Shown here in pieces: positions 33,327 through 42,224 of a stretch of 64,000 nucleotides of DNA. The position numbers and the translations under genes were made by a program. The stretch is from the NCBI GenBank assembly GCA_900541985.1, contig UQLX01000005.1:1-64000 (forward strand). The letters are read 5' to 3'. Position 1 is the first letter of the stretch; each line of letters begins with the position of its first letter. The notes under the pieces are model-generated. The model searched no databases, was not told where the DNA came from, and was given only the letters and a program-made list of their open reading frames with translations. The stretch is from an uncultured Blautia sp. GTDB lineage: Bacteria > Bacillota > Clostridia > Lachnospirales > Lachnospiraceae.

Positions 33327-34559
33327 TTACTGATTATTTTTGTTCTGCTCTACTTCCAGAAGCTTCATAGCTCTTACTTTCAGCGGAAGTCCGAACAGTG
33401 TGATAAATCCGTCTGCATCATGGTGATCGTACATGTCGCCGGTTGTAAAGGATGCCAGGGACTCATTGTAAAGGCTGTATGGAGAGGTAGTTCCGGCTTT
33501 GATGATGTTTCCTTTGTAAAGCTTCATTTTGACTTCGCCGGTAACGTATTTCTGTGTGGATTCTACAAATGCCTGAATCGCTTCGCGGAGCGGTGTAAAC
33601 CATTTTCCTTCATAGACAACCTGTGCAAACTGGCTGCCGAGTTTTTTCTTGGCTTCCATGGTATCACGGTCAAGAATCAGTTCTTCCAGCTGGTCATGAG
33701 CTGCCATCAGAATAGTTCCTCCCGGAGTTTCATATACACCACGGGATTTCATACCTACTACACGGTTTTCAACAATATCTACGATACCAATACCATTTTC
33801 CCCGCCAATGCGGTTCAGCTCTGTGATGATCTCAGATACTTTCATTGCTTTTCCGTTGAGGGTTTTCGGGATACCTTCCTCAAAGGTCATGGTGATCTCT
33901 GTTTCTTTATCCGGAGCTTTCTGCGGAGTTACACTTAATACAAGCATGTCATCATAGTTTGGTGCCTGGGATGGATCTTCAAGCTCAAGTCCCTCATGGC
34001 TGATGTGCCATAAGTTACGGTCACGGCTGTAGCTGTGACGTGCATCAAATGGAAGGTTGATTCCGTGTGCCTGGCAGAATGCAAGCTCATCTTCACGGGA
34101 CTGCATGGTCCATACGTCAGTCATACGCCATGGAGCAATGATCTTGATGTCCGGAGCAAGTGCTTTGATGCCAAGTTCAAAACGGATCTGGTCGTTGCCT
34201 TTTCCGGTTGCACCGTGGCAGATGGCAACGGCATTTTCCTTACGTGCGATCTCAACCAGTTTTTTTGCGATGACCGGACGTGCCATGGAAGTACCAAGAA
34301 GATACTGATGCTCATAAACAGCGCCTGCCTCTACACATGGAATGATATATTCATCACAGAACTCATCTACGATATCTTCAATATATAATTTAGATGCGCC
34401 GGAGAGTCGGGCTCTTTCTTCCAGTCCATCCAGTTCATTTCCCTGTCCGCAGTTTACGCAGCAGCAAACCACATCATAATTAAAGGTTTCTTTCAGCCAC
34501 GGGATGAGGGCTGTAGTATCAAGACCACCTGAGTATGCTAATACAACTTTTTCTTTCAT
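33327..34559 (-). CDS. argG: Argininosuccinate synthase
   Basis: A 410-aa enzyme that ligates citrulline and aspartate with ATP in arginine synthesis. ATP-binding LAYSGGLDTT is at residues 7-16, followed by GCTGKGNDQIRFE and WRMTDVW. AGGAGG at 34570-34565 selects this start; the longer open frame upstream is AT-rich leader. It is divergent from argCJBD across a 336-bp control region. Confidence 0.96.
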   Translation of the reverse strand: MKEKVVLAYSGGLDTTALIPWLKETFNYDVVCCCVNCGQGNELDGLEERARLSGASKLYIEDIVDEFCDEYIIPCVEAGAVYEHQYLLGTSMARPVIAKKLVEIARKENAVAICHGATGKGNDQIRFELGIKALAPDIKIIAPWRMTDVWTMQSREDELAFCQAHGINLPFDARHSYSRDRNLWHISHEGLELEDPSQAPNYDDMLVLSVTPQKAPDKETEITMTFEEGIPKTLNGKAMKVSEIITELNRIGGENGIGIVDIVENRVVGMKSRGVYETPGGTILMAAHDQLEELILDRDTMEAKKKLGSQFAQVVYEGKWFTPLREAIQAFVESTQKYVTGEVKMKLYKGNIIKAGTTSPYSLYNESLASFTTGDMYDHHDADGFITLFGLPLKVRAMKLLEVEQNKNNQ

Positions 34560-34780
34560 AATAAATCCTCCTCGTTTTTTAACTTTATATAGAAGTTTCA
34601 ATATTTTCATTTCCGAGAAACAAGTAGTTTCGGTTGACAATGGATAATATACAACATTTTTTATAAATATGCAATAGGAAATTAGAAAAAAGTAAAAAAA
34701 GTTCGCATAAATATTCGACATTAAATAGGATACAATCAATATAAAACAAATAAAATCACAAAAAAGAGATGGATTTATAA

Positions 34781-34819
34781 AAAATGCATATTGCATATTA
34801 TGCAAATAGGATGTATAAT
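34781..34819 (+). promoter_or_regulatory. argC promoter with ARG-box-like operator
   Basis: TTGCAT (34791-34796) and TATAAT (34814-34819) are 17 bp apart. The -35 lies within a dyad, TGCATA (34785-34790) and TATGCA (34798-34803), in the AT-rich style of ArgR/AhrC boxes. Other AT-rich dyads, such as GCATAAATATTCGAC near 34704, lie toward argG. This fits ArgR repression of both divergent units (inference). Confidence 0.55.
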
Positions 34820-34895
34820 ATTTGTATCTTTACAAGACTGATCGAATAAAGTGAAAAGTTGATATCCGGACAGAGGATTAGAGGAGGAAAAGATT

Positions 34896-35936
34896 ATGAT
34901 AAAGGCTGGTATTATTGGAGCAACAGGTTATGCAGGAAATGAGATCGCAAGACTTTTGTTGGGACATAAAGAGGTAGAAGTGGCATGGTACGGATCAAGA
35001 AGCTACATTGATAAACAGTATGCGGATATCTATCAGAATTTTTTTCAGCTGGTAGATGCAAAATGTATGGATGATAATATGGAAGCTCTTGCAGATGAAG
35101 TAGATGTGATATTCACCGCAACTCCGCAGGGACTTTGTGCTTCTCTTGTAAATGAAGGGATTCTTTCCCGGGCAAAGGTCATTGACCTTAGTGCAGACTT
35201 CCGGATCAAGGATGTAAAAAAATATGAGAAGTGGTATGGGATCCGGCATAAATCTCCTGAGTTTATTGAGGAGGCGGTGTATGGTCTCTGTGAGATCAAC
35301 AGAGAGGAGATTAAAAAGGCAAGGCTGATCGCCAACCCGGGATGTTATCCTACCTGTTCTACGCTTTCCATTTACCCACTTCTGAAGGAAGGGCTCATTG
35401 ATCCTTCTACGATTATCATTGATGCAAAGTCTGGAACCTCCGGAGCAGGAAGAGGCGCGAAAGTTGATAATCTTTTCTGTGAGGTCAATGAAAATATCAA
35501 GGCATATGGGGTGGCGAGCCATCGTCACACACCGGAAATCGAAGATCAGCTGGGATATGCCTGCGGGGAAGAGGTGCTGATCAATTTTACTCCGCATCTG
35601 ATTCCGATGAACAGAGGAATTCTTATTACCGCATATGCATCTCTGAAAAAAGAAGTTACCTATGAAGAAGTAAAGGCGGCATACGATAAATATTATGACA
35701 GGGAACAGTTTGTACGTGTTCTGGATAAAGATATCTGTCCGCAGACAAAGTGGGTGGAAGGAAGTAACTTTGTAGATGTAAACTTTAAGATCGATCCCAG
35801 GACCAGGAGGATCATCATGATGGGAGCTATGGATAATCTGGTAAAGGGTGCGGCAGGACAGGCCGTACAGAATATGAACCTGATGTTTGGATTCGAGGAA
35901 GCAGAAGGGCTTCGCCAGATTCCTATGGTTCCGTGA
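34896..35936 (+). CDS. argC: N-acetyl-gamma-glutamyl-phosphate reductase
   Basis: A 346-aa NADPH-dependent enzyme of ornithine/arginine synthesis. The nucleotide-binding GIIGATGYAGNEIARLL is at the N-terminus, with the catalytic Cys in ANPGCYPT near residue 149 and the KSGTSGAGRGA loop. GAGGAGG precedes the start. First gene of argCJBD. Confidence 0.97.
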   Translation: MIKAGIIGATGYAGNEIARLLLGHKEVEVAWYGSRSYIDKQYADIYQNFFQLVDAKCMDDNMEALADEVDVIFTATPQGLCASLVNEGILSRAKVIDLSADFRIKDVKKYEKWYGIRHKSPEFIEEAVYGLCEINREEIKKARLIANPGCYPTCSTLSIYPLLKEGLIDPSTIIIDAKSGTSGAGRGAKVDNLFCEVNENIKAYGVASHRHTPEIEDQLGYACGEEVLINFTPHLIPMNRGILITAYASLKKEVTYEEVKAAYDKYYDREQFVRVLDKDICPQTKWVEGSNFVDVNFKIDPRTRRIIMMGAMDNLVKGAAGQAVQNMNLMFGFEEAEGLRQIPMVP

Positions 35937-35999
35937 TCTTTGCATAACCAGCGGCTTTGGATGGGAAGAACAATTAAATAAGTAGAAAGGACATTTACT

Positions 36000-37223
36000 A
36001 TGAAGATCATAACAGGTGGTGTAACAGCAGCAAGGGGATTTCAGGCAGCTTCCACAGCAGCCGGTATCAAATATCAGAACAGAACCGATATGGCAATGGT
36101 GTATAGTGAAAAGCCGTGTAAAGCGGCGGGAACTTTTACTACAAATGTGGTGAAAGCAGCTCCTGTAAAATGGGATCAGAATATTGTATATCACCAGCCG
36201 GAGGCACAGGTGATCGTGTGCAACAGCGGAATCGCCAACGCATGCACCGGAGAGGAAGGCTTTGGATACTGCAGAGAAACGGCTAAGGCAGCAGCAGAAG
36301 CTCTTGGTGTCAGTGAGAACAGCGTACTGGTAGCCTCCACAGGGGTGATCGGCATGCAGCTTCCGATTCAGAAGCTGGCAGATGGGGTAAAAGCCATGAT
36401 TCCTGTTCTGGACGGAAGTCTGGAAGCCGGAAATCAGGCGGCAAAAGCAATCATGACAACAGATACCGTAGAAAAAGAAGTGGCAGTGGAGTTTGAGGCC
36501 GGAGGAAAAACTGTGACCATTGGTGGTATGTGCAAGGGTTCCGGAATGATCCACCCCAATATGTGTACTATGCTGGGATTTGTCACAACAGATCTTAATA
36601 TTTCCAAAGAGCTTCTTCAGGAGGCATTGAGCGAAAATGTCCAGGATACTTATAACATGGTTTCCGTAGACGGAGATACCTCTACCAATGATACCGTTCT
36701 TCTTCTGGCAAACGGTATGGCAGAAAATCCGGAGATCACAGAAAAAAATGAAGATTATCAGGCTTTTTGTGAAGCACTCAATTATGTAAATACCACCCTT
36801 GCAAAAAAGATCGCAGGTGACGGTGAGGGAGCAACCGCTCTTTTTGAGGTAAAGGTCATCGGAGCGGAAAGTAAGGAACAGGCGGTTACGTTAAGTAAGT
36901 CGGTTGTGACGTCCTCCCTTACAAAAGCAGCTATATACGGGCATGATGCCAACTGGGGAAGGATTCTCTGTGCCATGGGTTATTCCGGAGCAAAGTTTGA
37001 TCCGGAAAAAGTGGATCTTTACTTTGAAAGCAGGGCGGGAAAGATCAAGATCATTGAAAACGGTGTGGCAACCGGATACAGCGAGGAGGAAGCGACCAGG
37101 ATTCTTTCGGAAGAGGCGGTGACGGCTATCGCAGATGTAAAGATGGGAACCTGTACGGCCACTGCATGGGGCTGTGACCTGACCTACGACTATGTAAAAA
37201 TCAATGCAGATTATCGTTCCTGA
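36000..37223 (+). CDS. argJ: Bifunctional ornithine acetyltransferase / N-acetylglutamate synthase
   Basis: A 407-aa self-cleaving enzyme that recycles acetyl from acetylornithine to glutamate. The cleavage site Thr sits in KGSGMIHPNMCTMLGF near residue 190, and KAAIYGHDANWGRI is conserved in the beta chain. No argA-like gene is needed when ArgJ is bifunctional. Second gene of the operon. Confidence 0.96.
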   Translation: MKIITGGVTAARGFQAASTAAGIKYQNRTDMAMVYSEKPCKAAGTFTTNVVKAAPVKWDQNIVYHQPEAQVIVCNSGIANACTGEEGFGYCRETAKAAAEALGVSENSVLVASTGVIGMQLPIQKLADGVKAMIPVLDGSLEAGNQAAKAIMTTDTVEKEVAVEFEAGGKTVTIGGMCKGSGMIHPNMCTMLGFVTTDLNISKELLQEALSENVQDTYNMVSVDGDTSTNDTVLLLANGMAENPEITEKNEDYQAFCEALNYVNTTLAKKIAGDGEGATALFEVKVIGAESKEQAVTLSKSVVTSSLTKAAIYGHDANWGRILCAMGYSGAKFDPEKVDLYFESRAGKIKIIENGVATGYSEEEATRILSEEAVTAIADVKMGTCTATAWGCDLTYDYVKINADYRS

Positions 37224-37274
37224 TCTTTAAAAACGGGAAATGGAGAATGAAAGAGAAAACGAGGAGGAAATAAA

Positions 37275-38171
37275 ATGGTAAAACAAAAATATCTGGACAA
37301 GGCAGAGGTGCTTATTGAAGCGCTTCCATATATTCAGCGCTTCAACAGAAAGATCGTGGTGATCAAATATGGCGGAAGTGCCATGCTGGACGAAGAACTA
37401 AAGGCAAACGTGATCAAAGACGCGGTGCTTCTGAAACTGGTTGGCTTTAAGCCGATCATCGTACACGGAGGCGGCAAGGAGATCAGCCGCTGGGTCGGCA
37501 AGGTGGGAATGGAACCCAGATTTGTCAACGGACTTCGGGTGACAGATAAGGAAACCATGGAGATTGCCGAAATGGTTCTTGCAAAGGTAAATAAGGAACT
37601 GGTAACACTGGTGGAATCCCTGGGGGTAGACGCAGTAGGCATCAGCGGTAAAGACGGCGGCCTTCTGAAATGCACTAAAAAGCTGTCCGGCGGTGAGGAT
37701 ATCGGTTATGTGGGAGAAGTGAAAGAAGTAAATCCAAGAATTTTGCATGAACTTCTGGAGCAGGATTTTCTGCCGATTATTTTCCCGGTGGGCTTTGATG
37801 AAAATTATGATTCTTATAATATCAATGCAGATGATGCGGCCTGTGCGATCGCAGAGGCTGTCCATGCAGAAAAACTGGCGTTCCTGTCAGATATCGAGGG
37901 TGTATACAAGGATCAGAACGATCCGGCCAGCCTGATCTCAGAACTGCATATCCATGAGGCAGAGAAACTGATTTCAGAGGGATATGTGGGAGGAGGTATG
38001 ATCCCCAAACTGAAAAACTGCATTGATGCCATAGAAAACGGAGTAAACAGAGTCCATATTCTGGATGGAAGAATTCCCCACAGTCTTCTTCTGGAGATAT
38101 TTACCAATAAGGGAATCGGAACTGCTATTTTAAGAGAGGACGGCGAAAAATATTACAATGAGCATGTATGA
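37275..38171 (+). CDS. argB: N-acetylglutamate kinase
   Basis: A 298-aa amino-acid kinase with VVIKYGGSAM near residue 34, KPIIVHGGGKEI, and GGMIPKLKNCIDAI near the C-terminus. It phosphorylates N-acetylglutamate and is the usual arginine-feedback step. GAGGAGG precedes it. The 3' end overlaps argD by 14 nt. Confidence 0.97.
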   Translation: MVKQKYLDKAEVLIEALPYIQRFNRKIVVIKYGGSAMLDEELKANVIKDAVLLKLVGFKPIIVHGGGKEISRWVGKVGMEPRFVNGLRVTDKETMEIAEMVLAKVNKELVTLVESLGVDAVGISGKDGGLLKCTKKLSGGEDIGYVGEVKEVNPRILHELLEQDFLPIIFPVGFDENYDSYNINADDAACAIAEAVHAEKLAFLSDIEGVYKDQNDPASLISELHIHEAEKLISEGYVGGGMIPKLKNCIDAIENGVNRVHILDGRIPHSLLLEIFTNKGIGTAILREDGEKYYNEHV

Positions 38172-39348
38172 ACAGATGGAACAGGCAGAAAAAAGTATTC
38201 TTCACACCTACAACCGCTTTCCGGTGATGTTTGACAGAGGAGAAGGCTGCCGGCTCTATGACACAGAGGGAAAAGAATATCTTGATTTTGCAGCAGGAAT
38301 TGCGGTAAATGCGCTGGGGTATCATTATCCGGGTTATGATGAGGCGCTGGTGGAGCAGATCCATAAGCTGACTCATATTTCCAACCTTTATTATAATGAG
38401 CCTATGAGTCAGGCCGGAGAAAAACTGGTAAAAGCCAGCGGCATGAGCAAGGCGTTTTTTACCAACAGCGGGACAGAAGCCATTGAAGGCGCTCTGAAAG
38501 TAGCAAGAAAATACGGATTTAAAAAGTATAATGGTGAAAGATATGAAGTGATCGCCATGGAACATTCTTTTCATGGAAGAAGCATGGGCGCTCTTTCCGT
38601 TACCGGCACCGCTCATTACAGAGAGCCTTTTGAGCCTTTGATCGGAGGAGTGAAGTTTGCGCAGTTTAATGATCTGGAAAGTGTAAGGGCGCAGATCACA
38701 GAGAAAACCTGTGCGATTCTGACGGAAACTGTACAGGGAGAAGGCGGCATCTATCCTGCAGATGAGGAATTTCTGAAGGGGCTTCGTGCACTCTGTGATG
38801 AAAATGATATTCTTCTGATTCTGGATGAGATCCAGTGCGGTATGGGGCGTACCGGAGAATATTTCGCATGGCAGGGTTATGGTGTGAAACCGGACATTAT
38901 GACCTGTGCAAAAGCTCTTGGAAACGGAGTTCCGGTAGGCGCCTTTGTCCTCGGAGAAAAGGCGGCAGAAGCCTCTCTGGAACCGGGAGACCATGGAACT
39001 ACTTATGGAGGAAATCCTTTTGTCTGTGCTGCGGTAAGTAAGGTTTTTGATATTTATGAGTCCGACCATATACTGGAGCATGTACGGGAGCTTACCCCGT
39101 ATCTGGAAGAAAAGCTGGACGAAATTGTGGATAAGTATACCTGCGTTTCCGCAAGACGTGGAAAAGGTTTTATGCAGGGACTGGTGATCCAGGGAATGCC
39201 CGTAGGAAATATAGTAAAAAAAGCACTGGAAAATGGTCTTTTGGTGATTTCTGCGGGAAGTGATGTACTGAGAATGGTTCCGCCGCTGGTGATCCGAAAA
39301 GAAGAAATTGATGAAATGATCGAAAAATTAGAAAAAAGTCTGGTATAA
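38158..39348 (+). CDS. argD: Acetylornithine aminotransferase
   Basis: A 396-aa PLP enzyme of class III aminotransferases. FFTNSGTEAIEGALK binds the cofactor phosphate, ILDEIQCGMGRTG holds the Asp, and the PLP Lys is in MTCAKALGNGVPVGA. It starts inside argB, so it is translationally coupled. A terminator overlaps its stop codon. Confidence 0.97.
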   Translation: MSMYEQMEQAEKSILHTYNRFPVMFDRGEGCRLYDTEGKEYLDFAAGIAVNALGYHYPGYDEALVEQIHKLTHISNLYYNEPMSQAGEKLVKASGMSKAFFTNSGTEAIEGALKVARKYGFKKYNGERYEVIAMEHSFHGRSMGALSVTGTAHYREPFEPLIGGVKFAQFNDLESVRAQITEKTCAILTETVQGEGGIYPADEEFLKGLRALCDENDILLILDEIQCGMGRTGEYFAWQGYGVKPDIMTCAKALGNGVPVGAFVLGEKAAEASLEPGDHGTTYGGNPFVCAAVSKVFDIYESDHILEHVRELTPYLEEKLDEIVDKYTCVSARRGKGFMQGLVIQGMPVGNIVKKALENGLLVISAGSDVLRMVPPLVIRKEEIDEMIEKLEKSLV

Positions 39349-39363
39349 ATACCGGACTTTTTT
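39332..39363. terminator. Terminator of argCJBD
   Basis: AAAAAAGTCTGGTAT pairs with ATACCGGACTTTTTT, including the last codons of argD. It may also end transcripts from the convergent GGDEF gene. Confidence 0.88.
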
Positions 39364-39373
39364 ATATGTCTGT

Positions 39374-40018
39374 TTATCGTATTTTCCAACCGTTTCGTCC
39401 TTTGGCTTTTATCTCATAAAGTGCCTGATCTGCTTTCTGGAAAACAATTTCCAGAGATTCATTTTGCTGTACGGCTGTTGCGCTGATTGACAGGCTGACA
39501 GATCCTGCATCTCGAATGTGAAGACAGGAAATGTTGATAAGTATCCGGTGTAAAAGAAATTCCGCCTCTTTTTGAGAGAGGAGTCCGCTGCACAGAAGAA
39601 CAAATTCATCTCCGCCCATACGGCATACGAGATCATTGGATCTTACCGAGCTTTTCAGGATACGGGCGGTTTCTTTCAGAATACGGTTTCCCTCAATATG
39701 ACCGCAGGTATCATTGATATTTTTGAAACAGTCCAGATCAGCAACGAAAAACCAGGTGCCGTTTTTTATGGACTTTGGATAGAGCTTTTCAAAAGTGCGA
39801 TAATTGATCAGATCTGTCAGTCCGTCTTTTTGGGCAAGAAGAGAAAGGAATTCGACTTTTTCTTTTTCTCTCAGAAACTGTTCTGTCAGTGTTTTGGGAT
39901 AAGCTTCCCCGTCTCTCTGCTCCAGATTGGGAAGGGAATGATGGATATGGACGATCTTCCAGCCGGTATCTGTATTTTTATAAAGAAAGACAATAAAAAA
40001 GTATTGACAGACCAACAA
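39374..40018 (-). pseudogene. 5'-truncated diguanylate cyclase (GGDEF) gene
   Basis: The frame encodes a full GGDEF domain (DGLTDLINYRTFEKL ... CRMGGDEFVLL) preceded by only about 45 residues. One of these stretches, GWKIVHIHHSLPN, is the typical end of a SnoaL/NTF2-like sensory domain, whose first 100 or more residues are missing. The apparent start coincides with a strong plus-strand promoter for the next gene and has no ribosome binding site. The cyclase site is intact but expression is doubtful. Confidence 0.65.
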
Positions 40019-40032
40019 TGTTAGATTATACT
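40004..40032 (+). promoter_or_regulatory. Promoter of the Cys-rich peptide gene with DtxR-like dyad
   Basis: TTGACA (40004-40009) and TATACT (40027-40032) are 17 bp apart. GTTAG (40020-40024) and CTAAC (40031-40035) form a dyad over the -10, similar to TTAG/CTAA boxes of DtxR/IdeR-type repressors. Confidence 0.6.
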
Positions 40033-40073
40033 AACTAATAGAAAAGCCATATATAAGAGAAAGGAGATCTGGT

Positions 40074-40244
40074 ATGGCAAATGTAATAGTAACCGGGATC
40101 CTTCTTCTGACAGTGGGAGCTGCAGTAGCTTATATAATAAAAGCGAAAAAGAACGGCAGGAAATGTATCGGCTGTTCCGAGGGAGGATGCTGCTCCGGGA
40201 AATGCAGCGGTCACTGTGGAGGAAGTAAACAAATAACAGATTAA
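40074..40244 (+). CDS. FeoB-associated Cys-rich membrane protein
   Basis: A 56-aa peptide. One TM helix (NVIVTGILLLTVGAAVAYII) is followed by a basic linker and CIGCSEGGCCSGKCSGHC, matching the small Cys-rich proteins normally encoded beside ferrous iron transporter FeoB. No feoB is in the window. AAGGAG precedes the ATG. It probably binds iron or assists uptake at the membrane. Confidence 0.85.
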   Translation: MANVIVTGILLLTVGAAVAYIIKAKKNGRKCIGCSEGGCCSGKCSGHCGGSKQITD

Positions 40245-40295
40245 GAAAATGCTGTATAAAAAACATGGTTTTCGCATATGATGAAAGTAACACGA

Positions 40296-40326
40296 AGAGG
40301 CTGGTTAACGATACCGGCCTCTTTTA
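40296..40326 (+). terminator. Terminator after the Cys-rich peptide gene
   Basis: The 10-bp stem AGAGGCTGGT/ACCGGCCTCT is followed by TTTTACT. Confidence 0.75.
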
Positions 40327-40355
40327 CTGCTATCTTATATATGGAGGGAAATTTT

Positions 40356-40790
40356 ATGTGGGGTTTTCTAACAGCTTTGATCTCGGGAGCTTTGATGAGT
40401 GTTCAGGGAGTTTTTAACACAGAGGTGACAAAACAGACAAGTCTGTGGGTGTCCACGGGCTGGGTGCAGCTTTCCGCTTTTCTGGTCTGTGCAGTCGCAT
40501 GGTTTTTTACCGGAAAAGACAGTATTTCCGGATTGTGGAGGGTAGAACATCCATACACACTTCTGGGCGGAGTGATCGGTGCTTTTATCACTGTAACAGT
40601 GATTCAGAGTATGGGAGCTCTGGGACCCGCCCGGGCGGCTATGCTTATTGTGGTGGCCCAGCTGATCGTTGCTTATTTGATCGAGCTGGCAGGACTTTTT
40701 GGTGTGGAAAAGGCTGCTTTTGAATGGAGAAAGCTGATCGGAATGGCAGTGGCCATTGCCGGAATCGTCATCTTTAAGTGGCAAAAATAA
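40356..40790 (+). CDS. DMT-superfamily transporter, YdcZ/DUF606 type
   Basis: A 144-aa membrane protein with five TM helices: MWGFLTALISGALMSVQGVF, the TGWVQLSAFLVCAVAWFF segment, GGVIGAFITVTVIQSMGALG, MLIVVAQLIVAYLIE and a final IGMAVAIAGIVIF. Substrate unknown. GGAGGGAAATTTT precedes this ATG; the open frame extends upstream but without a ribosome binding site. Confidence 0.85.
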   Translation: MWGFLTALISGALMSVQGVFNTEVTKQTSLWVSTGWVQLSAFLVCAVAWFFTGKDSISGLWRVEHPYTLLGGVIGAFITVTVIQSMGALGPARAAMLIVVAQLIVAYLIELAGLFGVEKAAFEWRKLIGMAVAIAGIVIFKWQK

Positions 40791-40880
40791 ATGTTTGGTA
40801 TTGTAAAAGCAGAAGGAATTCGTTAGAATAGAAGATGGTCAGGTATGAGAATCGGGGAATCAGATAAGGAGTGACCCGAT

Positions 40881-41522
40881 ATCAGAAATCAAAAAATAAA
40901 TCAGAAAAAGAAAGCTCTTCTGCTTTTATTCAGCCTGTCAGTTCTTTTTCTTTTTGCGGGATGCGGCAGTCAGAATGACGCTATTCTGCTGGAAGAGGAA
41001 CAGAGTGAGGGAGAAGAAAGCAGGGAACCGGAGATCACAAAACCGGAGGTTACAGAACCGCCGGAAGAAATTTTTGTAGATGTATGCGGAGCTGTGACAG
41101 CTCCCGGAGTTTATCGTATGTCTCCTGAAAGCAGAGTGTTTCAGGCGGTAGAAGCAGCAGGCGGTTTTCTTCCTGAGGCTGCCGGCACCAGCATTAATCA
41201 GGCACAGCCTCTCAGTGACGGACAGCAGATTTATGTACCGACGAAGGAAGAGATAGAAAGCGCCGGGGCAGCACCGCTTACAGATGCGGAAAAAAACGGA
41301 AACGGAACACAGGAATCCGGGGATCCGGGGAAGGTCAATCTGAATACAGCGGACGCAGCGGCTCTTCAGACCCTCAGTGGTATTGGAGAAGCAAAGGCGC
41401 AGGCAATCCTTGCATACAGAGAAGAACACGGCGGATTTGGTTCTGTGGAGGAACTGATGAATGTACCGGGAATTAAAGAGAATACTTTTTCAAATATCAA
41501 AGATAAAATTGCAGTAGAATAG
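40881..41522 (+). CDS. comEA: ComEA-like helix-hairpin-helix lipoprotein with no canonical start codon
   Basis: From 40881 the frame encodes a lipoprotein signal (KKKALLLLFSLSVLFLFAGC), an acidic linker, a SLBB-like domain (IFVDVCGAVTAPGVYRM) and a C-terminal HhH DNA-binding domain (VNLNTADAAALQTLSGIGEA). About 213 aa. ComEA binds incoming DNA for ComEC, encoded 3 kb downstream. The only codon correctly spaced from AAGGAG (40866-40871) is ATC at 40881; TGA lies at 40872, and no ATG, GTG or TTG occurs before the GTG at 41094, which would remove the signal peptide. Confidence 0.8.
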   Translation: MRNQKINQKKKALLLLFSLSVLFLFAGCGSQNDAILLEEEQSEGEESREPEITKPEVTEPPEEIFVDVCGAVTAPGVYRMSPESRVFQAVEAAGGFLPEAAGTSINQAQPLSDGQQIYVPTKEEIESAGAAPLTDAEKNGNGTQESGDPGKVNLNTADAAALQTLSGIGEAKAQAILAYREEHGGFGSVEELMNVPGIKENTFSNIKDKIAVE

Positions 41523-41531
41523 GAGAAAAAA

Positions 41532-42221
41532 ATGAGCAGGAAAGTGTTAGTGGTAGATGACGAAAAGCTGATCGTAAAGGGAGTTCGCTTTAATCTGGAA
41601 CAGGACGGGATGGAAGTGGACTGTGCCTATGACGGAGAAGAGGCGGTAGAAAAGGCAAAGAACAATCGTTACGATATCATTCTTCTTGACCTTATGCTTC
41701 CCAAGATGGACGGTCTGGAGGTCTGCCAGCAGATCAGGGAATTTTCAAATGTTCCCATTGTAATGCTTACTGCAAAGGGCGAGGATATGGACAAGATCCT
41801 TGGTCTGGAATACGGGGCGGATGATTATATCACCAAACCATTTAATATTCTGGAGGTAAAGGCAAGGATCAAAGCAATCATGCGACGGGCACGTTCCGAA
41901 AGTGAAGAGAAGGAAAAGGCAAGAAGCATCGAATCCGGAGATCTGAAGCTGGATTGTGAGAGCAGGAGAGTATTTATCAGCGGACGTGAGATCAATCTTA
42001 CAGCAAAGGAATTTGATGTTCTGGAGCTTCTTGTATTTAATCCAAACAAGGTATACAGCCGTGAAAACCTTCTGAATATTGTCTGGGGCTATGAATATCC
42101 CGGTGATGTAAGGACTGTGGATGTACATATCCGTCGTCTCCGTGAAAAAATTGAGGCAAATCCCAGTGAGCCAAAATATGTACACACCAAATGGGGCGTA
42201 GGCTACTATTTTCAGGGATGA
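41532..42221 (+). CDS. OmpR/PhoB-family response regulator
   Basis: A 229-aa regulator. The receiver domain has Asp9-Asp10, phospho-acceptor Asp53 in LLDLMLPKMDG, and the Lys in ADDYITKPF. A winged HTH follows (LTAKEFDVLELLVFNPNKVY, VDVHIRRLREKIE). It resembles WalR/YycF. It is 9 nt after comEA and 3 nt before its kinase. Confidence 0.93.
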   Translation: MSRKVLVVDDEKLIVKGVRFNLEQDGMEVDCAYDGEEAVEKAKNNRYDIILLDLMLPKMDGLEVCQQIREFSNVPIVMLTAKGEDMDKILGLEYGADDYITKPFNILEVKARIKAIMRRARSESEEKEKARSIESGDLKLDCESRRVFISGREINLTAKEFDVLELLVFNPNKVYSRENLLNIVWGYEYPGDVRTVDVHIRRLREKIEANPSEPKYVHTKWGVGYYFQG

Positions 42222-42224
42222 TCT

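Noticed and set aside
34995..36554. 519-aa minus-strand ORF
   Set aside because: It is antisense to argC and argJ with Cys/His-rich shadow composition and no ribosome binding site.
41094..41522. GTG 41094 as the start of the HhH protein
   Set aside because: It would remove an obvious lipoprotein signal and half of the SLBB-like domain, and it has no Shine-Dalgarno.
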